Part shown: positions 15,488 through 23,656 of the stretch, piece by piece
How the letters are laid out: each line of letters starts with the position of its first letter
Numbering within the stretch: the stretch's first letter is position 1
Assembly: GCF_004217135.1 (NCBI RefSeq)
Contig: NZ_SHKK01000001.1
Location: 6,262,001-6,326,000 of the forward strand
Length of the DNA stretch: 64,000 bases
Reading direction: 5' to 3'
Source of the DNA: Micromonospora violae
GTDB lineage: Bacteria; Actinomycetota; Actinomycetes; Mycobacteriales; Micromonosporaceae
Notes under the pieces: model-generated
Told to the model about the DNA's origin: nothing
Databases searched by the model: none
What the model saw: only the letters and a program-made list of their open reading frames with translations
Program-made: the position numbers and the translations under genes

Positions 15488-16564
15488 ATGGTTGTTGGAA
15501 ACGATGCGCTGCGGAGGACCGCTGCCGAGGTTCTCGAACGCAGGCGTCAACCGATTCTTGCCGCCTACCGTCAGCGTCTCGCCGCCGCGAGTGACGACCT
15601 CGCCGCGGCCGCTGACCTGATCGACAGCTACACAACGCAGGCCGACGTCCTGGTCCGGGAGGCGTTGGCCGAGCTTCGTGGCGCGCCGACCGATCCACTG
15701 TCGACACCGCCGCCGACGGTCTGCGCCGACGCCGTCGAACTGCACCCTCGCGAGTGCTTCCGCGCGGTCATCGCGCTGGCCGACATCGTGCTGGCAGACG
15801 CACTGGAGCAGATGTGCGGTCAGCCCAACCAGAGCGCGGTGCTGGCGCTGGTCGCCGACGCGCTCACCCGCACGACCCTGACCCGGCTGCTCGACTCGAG
15901 CTCGCGCTACGCCGCCGGCCTGATGAACGAGGTCCACCAGGCGCAGATCGCGGAACGCTCACTGATCGCGCGCGAGCTGCACGACCGGCTGGGTCACAGC
16001 CTCAGCGCGGCGTACCGCAACCTGGAGGCCCACGAGCTCGCCCAGGAACGGCGCAACGAGGACGTCGACCGCCGGGTGGTGATCGCCCGTGAGTCACTCC
16101 ACGACGCGGTCGGCTACCTGCGTGTGCTCATCGCCGACCTGCGGCTCTCTCAGCCGCTCGGGTCACTCGACGAGGCGCTGGCCAACTTCCTGTCGACCGT
16201 CGAGACGGGCGGGACACGTCTGCACACCGAGATCAACGGCGACGAGTCGTGGGTGCCGCCCGAGGTGCTCGACGAGGTGTTCCTGGTCGTCCGTGAAGCA
16301 CTGCGTAACGCGGTCGCGCACGCCGACGCGCGAGTGATCCGCGCGGTCGTCGACATCACACCGCACGAGCTGCGGGCGACAGTCGCCGACGACGGGGTGG
16401 GTTTCGACCCCGCGACGGCGCGCGACGGCTCCGGCATGCGCGCGATGGCCGAGCGGGCAGCCGCCGTCGGTGGTCGTCTCGCCGTTCGGGCGGCAGGCCG
16501 TCAGGGCGTTTCGGTCGAGCTCGTCGTGCCGCTGCTCGCCGTCGGGGCGGGGGTCGGCCGGTGA
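15488..16564 (+). CDS. Cytoplasmic sensor histidine kinase (NarL-type partner)
   Basis: A 358-residue kinase without membrane segments. An all-helical N-terminal region of about 165 residues precedes the dimerisation/phosphoacceptor helix [17 protein letters not shown], whose His is the phosphorylation site of the HisKA_3 family. The ATPase domain follows, with an N-box near [13 protein letters not shown] and the G-box [13 protein letters not shown] 16561 of the response regulator overlaps its stop. The signal must be cytoplasmic or delivered by a partner. ATG 15488 is chosen because upstream sequence is not protein-like. It probably acts on the adjacent regulator and perhaps on its paralogue at 27832. 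Confidence 0.88.
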   Translation: MVVGNDALRRTAAEVLERRRQPILAAYRQRLAAASDDLAAAADLIDSYTTQADVLVREALAELRGAPTDPLSTPPPTVCADAVELHPRECFRAVIALADIVLADALEQMCGQPNQSAVLALVADALTRTTLTRLLDSSSRYAAGLMNEVHQAQIAERSLIARELHDRLGHSLSAAYRNLEAHELAQERRNEDVDRRVVIARESLHDAVGYLRVLIADLRLSQPLGSLDEALANFLSTVETGGTRLHTEINGDESWVPPEVLDEVFLVVREALRNAVAHADARVIRAVVDITPHELRATVADDGVGFDPATARDGSGMRAMAERAAAVGGRLAVRAAGRQGVSVELVVPLLAVGAGVGR

Positions 16565-17241
16565 CCGCCACGATGATCGAGCCGACCCGCATCGTGCTCG
16601 TCGACGATCACGTCGTGGTGCGCGACGGCCTCCGGGAGATCCTCGACGCTCAGCGTGACCTCGTGGTCGTCGGTGAGGCCGGCGACAGTTGTGCCGCGAT
16701 CAACGAGATCCGCGTCCGGCAGCCCGACATCGTGCTGCTCGACGTGCAGATCCCCGGTGACAGGGTGACCACCACGGTCCGTCGGATCCGTGACGTCGCG
16801 CCAGCGAGCCGAGTCATCATTCTCAGCATGTTCGACGGCCCGGCCCTGCTGCGCGAGCTGTTGACCCTCGGCATCTGCGGCTACCTGTTGAAGAACTCGA
16901 CGCGCCAGGAGCTGGTGGCGGCCATCCGCGGTGCCCGCGCCGATGACGCGCCGGTGATGCTGGCGGTGTCGCGCGAGAGCCTGACCCAGGTGCAAGGGCC
17001 GGTGCACAGCACGCTGTCGGACCGTGAGCGCGAGGTCTTGCAGCTGGTCGGTCAGGCGATGAGCAACGCCCAGATCGCCGGCCGGCTCTGCCTGTCCGAG
17101 GCGACGGTCAAGCGGCACCTGCGCAACATCTTCGCCAAACTCGGCGCGGTGTCGCGGATCGACGCGGTCAACCGGGCCATCGCGGCTTCGCTGATCGTCC
17201 TGCCCAGGCTCTGCGTCGACCCGACGTTTCACGGTGGATAG
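16561..17241 (+). CDS. NarL/FixJ-type response regulator
   Basis: A 226-residue regulator: receiver domain ([14 protein letters not shown], phospho-Asp in [13 protein letters not shown], Lys in [12 protein letters not shown]) and a C-terminal LuxR helix-turn-helix ([51 protein letters not shown]). GTG 16561 overlaps the kinase stop, so this is a cognate pair. It is clearly paralogous to the regulator at 27832; they share the DVxIPGD phosphorylation motif and the [14 protein letters not shown] recognition region, suggesting related DNA targets flanking the aminotransferase-laccase segment. Confidence 0.93.
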   Translation: MTATMIEPTRIVLVDDHVVVRDGLREILDAQRDLVVVGEAGDSCAAINEIRVRQPDIVLLDVQIPGDRVTTTVRRIRDVAPASRVIILSMFDGPALLRELLTLGICGYLLKNSTRQELVAAIRGARADDAPVMLAVSRESLTQVQGPVHSTLSDREREVLQLVGQAMSNAQIAGRLCLSEATVKRHLRNIFAKLGAVSRIDAVNRAIAASLIVLPRLCVDPTFHGG

Positions 17242-17271
17242 CGGGCTGGTCGAGGACTGCTGTGGGTAACT

Positions 17272-17287
17272 TGCCCGCAAACGGGCA
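17272..17287. promoter_or_regulatory. Inverted repeat upstream of padR
   Basis: TGCCCG (17272-17277) and CGGGCA (17282-17287) with a 4-base spacer lie 19 bases before the PadR start. It may be an autoregulatory operator or a small hairpin; evidence is limited to the symmetry and position. Confidence 0.35.
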
Positions 17288-17306
17288 CTCGTGTTCGACT
17301 AATGCC

Positions 17307-17873
17307 GTGAATAGCACTCGCCTGTTCGTACTCGGAGCGCTCGCACGTGGCGGCCCCATGCACGGGCACCAGATCCGCCGGGCAGCGCAGGTCGACCGCA
17401 CTGAGCTGTGGAGCGACGTCAAACCGGGCTCGCTCTACGGCGCGTTGCACCGGATGCAGGTCGAGGGCGTCATCGAGGCGGTCCGTACCGAGCAGGAGGG
17501 CAACCGGCCCGCCCGCACGATCTACGCGCTCACCCCGGCCGGTGCGGCGGAGCTGATCGACCACCGCGACGAGGCGCTGCGTGACACCAAGCTTCGTCAC
17601 GACCCGGTCGACCTGGCCCTGCAGAACGTGATCGACCTCGACGAAGAAGCGCTCCGCGCCATCATCGTCGAGCGTCGGAAGGCGCTCGCCGCGCAGCTCG
17701 ACTCGTGGCTCGCGCTCCGTGAGCTCGCGGCACCGCACATTCGCGGTCTGGAGTGGACGACCTTCCGTCATACCGAGCTCCGTCTCCGTACCGAGCTCGC
17801 CTGGCACGACGAGCTGCTCGACCAGCTGCCCAAGCTGATGGCCAACCAGCCGACATCGATGACCACCTCGTGA
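17307..17873 (+). CDS. PadR family transcriptional regulator
   Basis: A 188-residue PadR protein: winged helix (LFVLGALARGGPMHGHQIRR, then VKPGSLYGALHRMQVEGVIEAV and the wing ARTIYALTPAGAAEL) and a C-terminal dimerisation helix region. Members repress a neighbouring efflux or detoxification gene and release DNA on binding small phenolic or drug ligands. GTG 17307 gives the typical NSTRLFVLGAL N-terminus; GTG 17262 is possible but adds non-conserved sequence. It is convergent with the drug-type MFS at 17926, its likely target, perhaps induced by the polyketide product. Confidence 0.88.
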   Translation: MNSTRLFVLGALARGGPMHGHQIRRAAQVDRTELWSDVKPGSLYGALHRMQVEGVIEAVRTEQEGNRPARTIYALTPAGAAELIDHRDEALRDTKLRHDPVDLALQNVIDLDEEALRAIIVERRKALAAQLDSWLALRELAAPHIRGLEWTTFRHTELRLRTELAWHDELLDQLPKLMANQPTSMTTS

Positions 17874-17875
17874 CG

Positions 17876-17921
17876 GCGCCAGCCCCGGCCCCGGTCGCCG
17901 CTGTGGTGCCGGGGCTGGCGC
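17876..17921. terminator. Bidirectional hairpin terminator
   Basis: A 14-bp stem, 17876-17889 (GCGCCAGCCCCGGC) with 17908-17921 (GCCGGGGCTGGCGC), loop 18 bases, fills the gap between the convergent padR and MFS genes. Confidence 0.85.
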
Positions 17922-17925
17922 GCTG

Positions 17926-19623
17926 TCACTGCGCGGGCTCGGGCTCGGTGGTGACGATCCAGTCGGTTTTGCTCGCCTGGGCCCACGGCTCTTCGGGTCG
18001 GCGGGGCAGCAGGTAGACGAGCAGGAAGGTGAGGATCACGCCGACCAGGACGGCGCCGACCGTCCACTGGACCGCGCGGTTGAAGTTGGTCTCCAGCGCC
18101 GACGTGGCCGCGTCGTCGAAGGCCGCGCCGACCGGACCTGGCGCCGAGTCCTCGCAGCCGGGCGGTGTGGCCGTCGGGTCCGACGCGCGCGACTGGCGGA
18201 TGAAACAGTCGGCGAACGCTGTCGTCGCCGCGCTCGCCTCGGCCGGCGGCAGACCGGCGGCCACCAGCGACGCCTGGAGTTCCGGGCTCGCCTTCTCCGC
18301 CGCCGTCGCCGAGTAGGAACCGAGCGTCCCGAAGAGGACCACGCCCGCCACCGCGACGCCGATCGCCTGGCCGAGACGCTGTGCGGTGCCGAGCACACCG
18401 CTGGCCGCGCCCGCGTCCTGCCAGGGCACGCCGGCCAGCACGATCTCGACGCTCGGCGCGATCACCAGGCCCGAGCCGAAGCCGGCAAAGAGCAGGGCCG
18501 GCAGCAGCTCCAGGCCGGAGCCCCACCAGTGGATCGTCGCGATGATGCCCACCATGCCCACGATCACGATGCCCGCGCCGAGCATCAGGACGCCGCGGCC
18601 GAGCGCACGGGCGACGTTGTCCGAGATGGCCGCGCCGACCAACGTGCCGAACGAGAACGGCAGCAGGATCAGACCCGTCGTCAGAGCCGACTTCTCCAGG
18701 CCGATCTGCAGGTGCAGCGAGAGCGCGAAGAGCAGGCCGATGAAGCCTGCGAAGTAACAGAGGCTGATACCGACGCCGGCGGAGAACGAACGGTGGGCGA
18801 ACAGGCGCATGCTCACCAGCGGGACCTGGGCGCGTCGGGCGCGGCGCAACTCCCAGCCCGCGAAGGCTGCCAACGCGGGCAGTGCCGCCGCCATCGAGAC
18901 GAACGTCCAGGCCGGCCAGCCCAGTCGCTGCCCCTCGACCAGGGGGATGGCCAGCAGCAGGACGGCGACCGAGACGAGCAGCATGCCGATCACGTCGAGC
19001 CCGCCGCGGCGGCCTCGGGACTCGGGCACCAGGATCAGCGCCGCGACGAACGTGGCCAGGCCGATCGGTACGTTGAGCAGGAACACCGGCCGCCAGTCCC
19101 AACCGCCCAGGTCCCACGCGATCAGCAGGCCGCCGAGGAGGGGGCCGCTGGCGGTCGCGATGCCGCCGATCGCGCCGTAGATGCCGTAGGCCTTGCCGGT
19201 CTCTTTCGCCGGGAACGTGGTCTGGATCAGCGCCAGCACCGGCGGGTTGAGGATGCCGGCCATCATGCCCTGCACCACCTGGAACGCGATGAGCTGGCCG
19301 GGGGTGGCCGCGAGCGCCGACGCCGCCGAGGCGAGCGTGAACCCCGCGACGCCGATGAGGAACAGCTTGCGGTGGCCGAACCGGTCGCCGATCCGGCCGG
19401 CCGGGATGAGCAGCAGGCCGTAGCCGAGCGCGTAGCCGGCGATGACCCACTCCATGGCCGTGTAGGTCGACTGGAGGTCGCGTTGGATCGGTGCGATCGC
19501 CACATTGACGATCGTCGTAGCCAGCAGGATCATGAACGCCCCGGCCAGAACGACGGCCAGGACCAGCCATCGGCGCGGATTGGGTGGTGCCGCGCTGTGT
19601 TCGTCGGTCCAGCTCTCCGTCAT
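17926..19623 (-). CDS. DHA2-type MFS drug exporter (EmrB/QacA family)
   Basis: A 565-residue 14-TM proton antiporter. GYALGYGLLLIPAGRIGDRFGHRKLFLIG is the motif A region; GPLLGGLLI is motif C of drug exporters. A large extracellular loop with a CFIRQSRASDPTATPPGCE segment lies before the last helix. In secondary-metabolite loci such pumps export the product and confer self-resistance. It has its own promoter (TTGACT/TGTAGT) overlapped by an inverted repeat, and a PadR gene converges on it, so ligand-induced derepression is the likely control. Confidence 0.92.
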   Translation of the reverse strand: MTESWTDEHSAAPPNPRRWLVLAVVLAGAFMILLATTIVNVAIAPIQRDLQSTYTAMEWVIAGYALGYGLLLIPAGRIGDRFGHRKLFLIGVAGFTLASAASALAATPGQLIAFQVVQGMMAGILNPPVLALIQTTFPAKETGKAYGIYGAIGGIATASGPLLGGLLIAWDLGGWDWRPVFLLNVPIGLATFVAALILVPESRGRRGGLDVIGMLLVSVAVLLLAIPLVEGQRLGWPAWTFVSMAAALPALAAFAGWELRRARRAQVPLVSMRLFAHRSFSAGVGISLCYFAGFIGLLFALSLHLQIGLEKSALTTGLILLPFSFGTLVGAAISDNVARALGRGVLMLGAGIVIVGMVGIIATIHWWGSGLELLPALLFAGFGSGLVIAPSVEIVLAGVPWQDAGAASGVLGTAQRLGQAIGVAVAGVVLFGTLGSYSATAAEKASPELQASLVAAGLPPAEASAATTAFADCFIRQSRASDPTATPPGCEDSAPGPVGAAFDDAATSALETNFNRAVQWTVGAVLVGVILTFLLVYLLPRRPEEPWAQASKTDWIVTTEPEPAQ

Positions 19624-19673
19624 CGCGTTCCTCCTGATGTTGGACGGGGGTCGATAGCGGACCCACCCATCCG

Positions 19674-19702
19674 ACTACACGCTGTCGCATACGAATAGTC
19701 AA
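19674..19702 (-). promoter_or_regulatory. Sigma-70-type promoter of the MFS gene
   Basis: On the minus strand TTGACT (19702-19697) and TGTAGT (19679-19674) are separated by exactly 17 bases, a near-consensus vegetative promoter. Transcription should begin near 19667, about 45 bases before the MFS start codon. Confidence 0.7.
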
Positions 19703-19719
19703 GTACGGCTATTTGCGTA
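19690..19719. promoter_or_regulatory. Candidate PadR operator over the MFS promoter
   Basis: TACGAATAG (19690-19698) and CTATTTGCGTA (19709-19719) form an imperfect, AT-rich inverted repeat that covers the -35 element of the MFS promoter. Position and symmetry fit repression by the neighbouring PadR protein. Confidence 0.45.
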
Positions 19720-19741
19720 GGACATGTACGGCACATGAGGA

Positions 19742-19770
19742 GGGCCCGGGTCAGCAGCTGACCCGGGCCC
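19742..19770. terminator. Hairpin terminator after the aminotransferase
   Basis: A perfect 13-bp stem, 19742-19754 with 19758-19770, closed by a 3-base loop, lies just past the stop of the minus-strand aminotransferase and before the MFS promoter. Confidence 0.9.
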
Positions 19771-19786
19771 GGTGACGCAACGGCGG

Positions 19787-21301
19787 CTACCAGTCGGAGG
19801 AATCCGCGCCCCATTCCGACGTCGCCGGCCACGCCAGCTCGAAGGGGAAGTCGTTGGCGCGAAGCTCCAGCGTGCTCTCCAGCACGGCGTCGGTGAGCCG
19901 GTCGACGTCGGCGTCGCTGTGGGCGCCGCCGGCGAAGAACATCGGCATGCCCAGCGTGTAGATGCCGCGCTTGCGCAGCAGCAGGGTGAGGATGAACGTC
20001 GCCGGGTTGAGCGCCCGCGAGTAGTCCCGGTAGTCGGTGTAGGAGTCTTCCGGGAGGAACTGGAAGCACCCGATGTAGTCGCCGAACCCCACCATGCGCA
20101 GCGGAATCCCCTCGGCCGCCCGGAACGCCGCCAGCCGTGCCTGAACCCGGTCGATCCTGGTCTTCAGGTCGGTGTAGTAGGCGGGTCCCTTGTCGCGGAG
20201 CAGCTGGAGCGTGGCCAGCGACGCCGCCACCGACAGGTAGTTGCCGGTGTGACTGCCCTGCAGGCCGGTCTTCTGGCCGAAGTCGGTCCACGACTGCCCA
20301 CTGGTCTGCGAGATGTCGAGGATGTCGGCCCGACCGCCGATCGCCGACAGCGGCAGCCCGAGCCCGCTGATCACCTTGCCGTAGGTGACCAGGTCGGTCG
20401 GGATGTCGAACTTCTGCGCGGCGCCGCCGAGCCCCGATCGGAAGCCCGTCAGCACCTCGTCGAGGATGAACGGCACCCCGAGCCGCCGGGCAGCCACCGC
20501 CACCTCACGGATCATCGGGATCGTCGTCTCCTCGAACGGGAACGACGACGCGGCCGGCTCGGCGAGGATGCAGGCCAACTCGCCCGCGTGACGCTCGATC
20601 AACTCAACCGCGAGCGCGGTGTCGTTGGGCAGGATCAGCAGGTCGCGCGGTTCGGCCGGGGTGACACCGGCGAACGCCGACACCAGCGGGATGCCGTCCT
20701 TGCCGATCTCCGGGAACGGCACCGCGGGGTGCCCGTGATACCAGGGCGCGGTGTTGTGGACCGCCAGGTCGTGCGACCCGTGGAGGGTGCCCTCGAACTT
20801 GGCGACCATCCGCCGCCCCGTGAACGCACGACAGAGCCGAATCGCCGACTGGGTGGCACCCGTACCCGAGTGCTGGAAGGCGAACTTCTCGTTGTGCGGG
20901 AGGATCTCCCGCAGCAGCGTCGCGAGTTCCAGCTCCAACGCGTTGGTGTAGCCGTTGCCGGTGCCCTTGCCGAGCCGCTCGCGGACGAAGTCCACGACCG
21001 GGGCCGGGTTGTGACCGTGCAGCGCCTGAGCGCCGTACCCCATGTGGCAGTCGAGGTAGGTGTTGCCGTCGATGTCGGTCAGTGTCGATCCGTTCGCGGT
21101 GGCCGCGATGACCGGAAACGGCGGTGCCTGGAACGGCCAGAACACGTGCGCGGCGGCGTCGACCGCCCTCAGTTGCTCGACGTGCGCGGCCGAGGCACCC
21201 TGGCGCGCGCCGATCTCGCCGAACAGCTCGTAGACCCACTTCTGCTGCATGAGGTCCTGAATGACCTCGATCGCTCCGCGCTCCTGGTGGCTGGCGCCCA
21301 T
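19787..21301 (-). CDS. Class III PLP aminotransferase (glutamate-1-semialdehyde aminomutase-like)
   Basis: A 504-residue fold-type I, class III aminotransferase. Landmarks: QHSGTGATQSAIRLCRAFTGR (phosphate-binding), FILDEVLTGFR (Asp that contacts the PLP nitrogen) and LVTYGKVISGLGLPLSAIGG (Lys of the internal aldimine). It is longer than hemL (about 430 residues) and has an extra N-terminal helical region and a Trp/Asp-rich tail, so it is not the housekeeping enzyme. ATG 21301 has AAGGGG upstream and a three-heptamer SARP site drives it. Membership of the polyketide regulon suggests it installs an amino group on the product or on a precursor. This is inference; the substrate is unknown. Confidence 0.88.
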   Translation of the reverse strand: MGASHQERGAIEVIQDLMQQKWVYELFGEIGARQGASAAHVEQLRAVDAAAHVFWPFQAPPFPVIAATANGSTLTDIDGNTYLDCHMGYGAQALHGHNPAPVVDFVRERLGKGTGNGYTNALELELATLLREILPHNEKFAFQHSGTGATQSAIRLCRAFTGRRMVAKFEGTLHGSHDLAVHNTAPWYHGHPAVPFPEIGKDGIPLVSAFAGVTPAEPRDLLILPNDTALAVELIERHAGELACILAEPAASSFPFEETTIPMIREVAVAARRLGVPFILDEVLTGFRSGLGGAAQKFDIPTDLVTYGKVISGLGLPLSAIGGRADILDISQTSGQSWTDFGQKTGLQGSHTGNYLSVAASLATLQLLRDKGPAYYTDLKTRIDRVQARLAAFRAAEGIPLRMVGFGDYIGCFQFLPEDSYTDYRDYSRALNPATFILTLLLRKRGIYTLGMPMFFAGGAHSDADVDRLTDAVLESTLELRANDFPFELAWPATSEWGADSSDW

Positions 21302-21335
21302 CGTGTCCCCTTCGCATGGCGGCCGTGACAGGCGC

Positions 21336-21378
21336 AGCCTGCGTCGGGCCACTCGAACCTTGCTGGAGAACGGGTCGA
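21336..21378 (-). promoter_or_regulatory. SARP operator and promoter of the aminotransferase
   Basis: Minus strand: TCGACCC (21378-21372), TCCAGCA (21367-21361), TCGAGTG (21356-21350), exactly 11 bp apart. After 8 bases comes a -10-like CAGGCT (21341-21336). The heptamers abut those of the divergent O-methyltransferase promoter. Confidence 0.7.
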
Positions 21379-21421
21379 TCGACGCGGTTTCGAGCCGGTC
21401 TCGAGCGCCGTCGTCGAAGCT
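21379..21421 (+). promoter_or_regulatory. SARP operator and promoter of the O-methyltransferase
   Basis: TCGACGC (21379-21385), TCGAGCC (21390-21396) and TCGAGCG (21401-21407) are 11 bp apart. Eight bases later a weak -10 candidate GAAGCT (21416-21421) would place the transcript start at or next to the ATG at 21429, implying a leaderless mRNA. Confidence 0.65.
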
Positions 21422-21428
21422 CGCCGCC

Positions 21429-22454
21429 ATGACGGAAAATCGGGTCAATCTCTACTCGCTGACCGACACGATCACGCCGTGGGCAGTGCGGGCCGCGGCG
21501 ACGCTCGGCCTCGCCGACCTGATCGCCGCGGGCACCACCACGCTCGACGAGCTCGCCGCGGCGACGAAGGCCAATCCCGACGCGCTGCACCGGCTGCTGC
21601 GCTACCTCTCGGTCCGTGGCGTCTTCAAGGAGACCGAGCCGCGGGTGTACGCCCTGACGGAAGCCGCCGAGTTCCTCAAGACCGACCACCCCGCCGCCCA
21701 GCGCCCCTGGCTCGACGTCGACTCGATGGCCGGCCGGATCGAGGGCACGTTCAGCTCGCTGACCCACTCGATCCGCACCGGTGACGCGGCGTACCCGGTG
21801 CGTTACGGCATCGAGTTCTGGGACGACCTGGCCACCAACCCCGACCGGGCCACGTCGTTCGGCGCGCTGATGGCCACCCACGCGAGCTACTTCGACCAGG
21901 TCGTCCAGGGCTACGACTGGAGGGCCGTCAACCACGTCATCGACGTCGGCGGCGGCACCGGCGCCCTGCTCACCGAGATCCTCAAGGCCCAACCGCACCT
22001 GCGCGGCACCGTGGTCGACCTGCCGGGCGTCGTCGAGCAGGGCCGGGCCCGGTTCGAGGCGGCCGGCATCGCCGACCGCGCCGAGGTCGTCAGCGGGAGC
22101 ATCTTCGACCCGCTCCCGGCCGGCGCCGACGTCTACATCCTGTCGAACGTTCTGCACGACTGGAACGACAGCGCCGCCGAGAAGATCCTCCAGCGGGCGG
22201 CGGACGCGATCGGCACGACCGGAAAGGTGCTGATCGTGCAGATCCTCGTGAAGGACGAGAACGACAACTTCCCCGACGACCCGGCCCGGCTGATGTTCAT
22301 CACCCAGATGGACCTGCGCCTCCTCTCGCTGATGGCCGGCAAGGCGAGGACCTGGCGCGAGTACGCCGAACTGGGCGAGAAGGCCGGGCTCCAGGTGGAC
22401 GGCAGCACGGTGATCCCCACCGGGCAGACCCTCCTCACGCTTCGCCGAGCCTGA
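21429..22454 (+). CDS. SAM-dependent O-methyltransferase (AcnD/DmpM/TcmO type)
   Basis: A 341-residue methyltransferase with an N-terminal helical dimerisation and winged-helix domain (RAAATLGLADLIAAGTTTLDEL, RLLRYLSVRGVF) and a Rossmann domain with the SAM glycine-rich loop VIDVGGGTGALL. HDWNDSAAEKIL carries the catalytic-base region typical of aromatic O-methyltransferases. It is divergent from the aminotransferase and shares the SARP control region with it. Third methyltransferase of the locus besides those at 33312 and 36667. ATG 21429 is favoured over 21261 because upstream residues would overlap the operators. Confidence 0.92.
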   Translation: MTENRVNLYSLTDTITPWAVRAAATLGLADLIAAGTTTLDELAAATKANPDALHRLLRYLSVRGVFKETEPRVYALTEAAEFLKTDHPAAQRPWLDVDSMAGRIEGTFSSLTHSIRTGDAAYPVRYGIEFWDDLATNPDRATSFGALMATHASYFDQVVQGYDWRAVNHVIDVGGGTGALLTEILKAQPHLRGTVVDLPGVVEQGRARFEAAGIADRAEVVSGSIFDPLPAGADVYILSNVLHDWNDSAAEKILQRAADAIGTTGKVLIVQILVKDENDNFPDDPARLMFITQMDLRLLSLMAGKARTWREYAELGEKAGLQVDGSTVIPTGQTLLTLRRA

Positions 22455-22461
22455 AGGGACG

Positions 22462-22500
22462 GGCCCCTTGCTGACGGTTTCCGGGTCAGGAAGGGGCCCT
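22462..22500. terminator. Long hairpin of the GGGCCCCTT dispersed-repeat type
   Basis: Bases 22462-22476 pair with 22486-22500 (15 positions with one mismatch) around a 9-base loop, directly after the methyltransferase stop. It can act as terminator. The sequence style (GGGCCCCTT, TCAGGAAGGGGCCC, CTAACGG) resembles, from memory, a family of dispersed intergenic repeats in Micromonospora genomes. Confidence 0.8.
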
Positions 22501-22537
22501 CGCTAACGGACCGTGCGCGCGTCGTACCGTTGCGGAC

Positions 22538-23656
22538 ATGACCCCGGCCATCCGCCGCATCGCGATCGATGTCGTCCTCGGCATCGTGGTCGCGGCCGTC
22601 GTCGCGGTGGCGATCCGAGTCGCCAACGAGCCCGGCGCCCGGCCGCCGGACGCGCGCGCCTACGCGATCGGCGCGGCGATCGGGCTGCTGCTGGTCTTCC
22701 GGCGGCGCTGGCCGCTGCTGGTGCTCGTCGGCTCGGTCACCGCGCTGATGATCTACTACGCGCTCGAGTACCCCGGCATCCCGCCGGCTCTCCCGCTGGC
22801 CGCGGCCCTCTTCTCCGTCGCGGCCGCCGGCCGGTTCACCTGGGCGCTCGTCGTCGCCGGGTTCTTCGTCGTCCTTGAGCTGATCATGCGGTACTCGCTG
22901 CTCGGCGAGGGCTTCTTCCCCGCGCTCTCGGCCACCCTCGAAGAGGGCTCGCTGCTCGCGGCCGTGGTGCTGCTCGCCGAGACGATCCGTACCCGTCGGA
23001 TCCGGCTGGCCGAGGCGCAGCAGCGTCTCGCCGTCATGCGCCAGGAACGTCAACACGAGGTCGCCCAGGAACGGCTCCGCATCGCCCGCGAAGTCCACGA
23101 CGTGCTCGGTCACACGATTGCCGCGATCAGTGTGCAGGCGAGCCTCGCCGACGACATCTTCGACAGCAAGCCGGCCGAGGCGCGGGCCGCGCTGCGGAGC
23201 ATCCGGGGTGCGGCCCGCGACGCGATGCACGAGGTCCGCGCGGCGATCGGCATGCTCCGCGACGCCGGGGAGGTGCCCGATCTGGCCCGCGTCTACGCGG
23301 TCGCCGAACAGGCCGGCGTGAAGGTGCGCTCCGGCGTTGTCGGCACCCCGCGCCCGATTCCGCCGGAGGTGGCGCTGTCGGTCTACCGGATCGTGCAGGA
23401 GTCGATCACCAACACGGTCAAACACGCCGAGGCGACGACCGTCGACGTCACCATCACCTACGCGGGTGGCGCCGTCACGGTCGAGATCGTCGACGACGGG
23501 GTCGGGGCCGGCGCGAGCCAGCGGGGGCACGGGGTGGCCGGCATGCGGGAACGGGCCACGGCCGCGGGCGGCTCGCTCGAGGCCGGGCCCCGGCCGGAGG
23601 GCGGGGGGTTCCGAGTGGCCGCGCGGCTGCCGGTCGAGGTGGAGGAGACAGCGTGA
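22538..23656 (+). CDS. Membrane sensor histidine kinase (DesK/NarL-partner type)
   Basis: A 372-residue kinase with about five membrane segments in the first 150 residues and no extracellular domain of size. A helical linker leads to ERLRIAREVHDVLGHT, the HisKA_3 phosphoacceptor, and a HATPase domain (QESITNTVKHAEAT, IVDDGVGAG). It is coupled to the response regulator at 23653 by a GTGA overlap. TACCGT at 22525-22530 followed by 7 bases and ATG 22538 is the arrangement of a leaderless promoter. The stimulus may be a membrane-active or membrane-soluble compound. Confidence 0.92.
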   Translation: MTPAIRRIAIDVVLGIVVAAVVAVAIRVANEPGARPPDARAYAIGAAIGLLLVFRRRWPLLVLVGSVTALMIYYALEYPGIPPALPLAAALFSVAAAGRFTWALVVAGFFVVLELIMRYSLLGEGFFPALSATLEEGSLLAAVVLLAETIRTRRIRLAEAQQRLAVMRQERQHEVAQERLRIAREVHDVLGHTIAAISVQASLADDIFDSKPAEARAALRSIRGAARDAMHEVRAAIGMLRDAGEVPDLARVYAVAEQAGVKVRSGVVGTPRPIPPEVALSVYRIVQESITNTVKHAEATTVDVTITYAGGAVTVEIVDDGVGAGASQRGHGVAGMRERATAAGGSLEAGPRPEGGGFRVAARLPVEVEETA

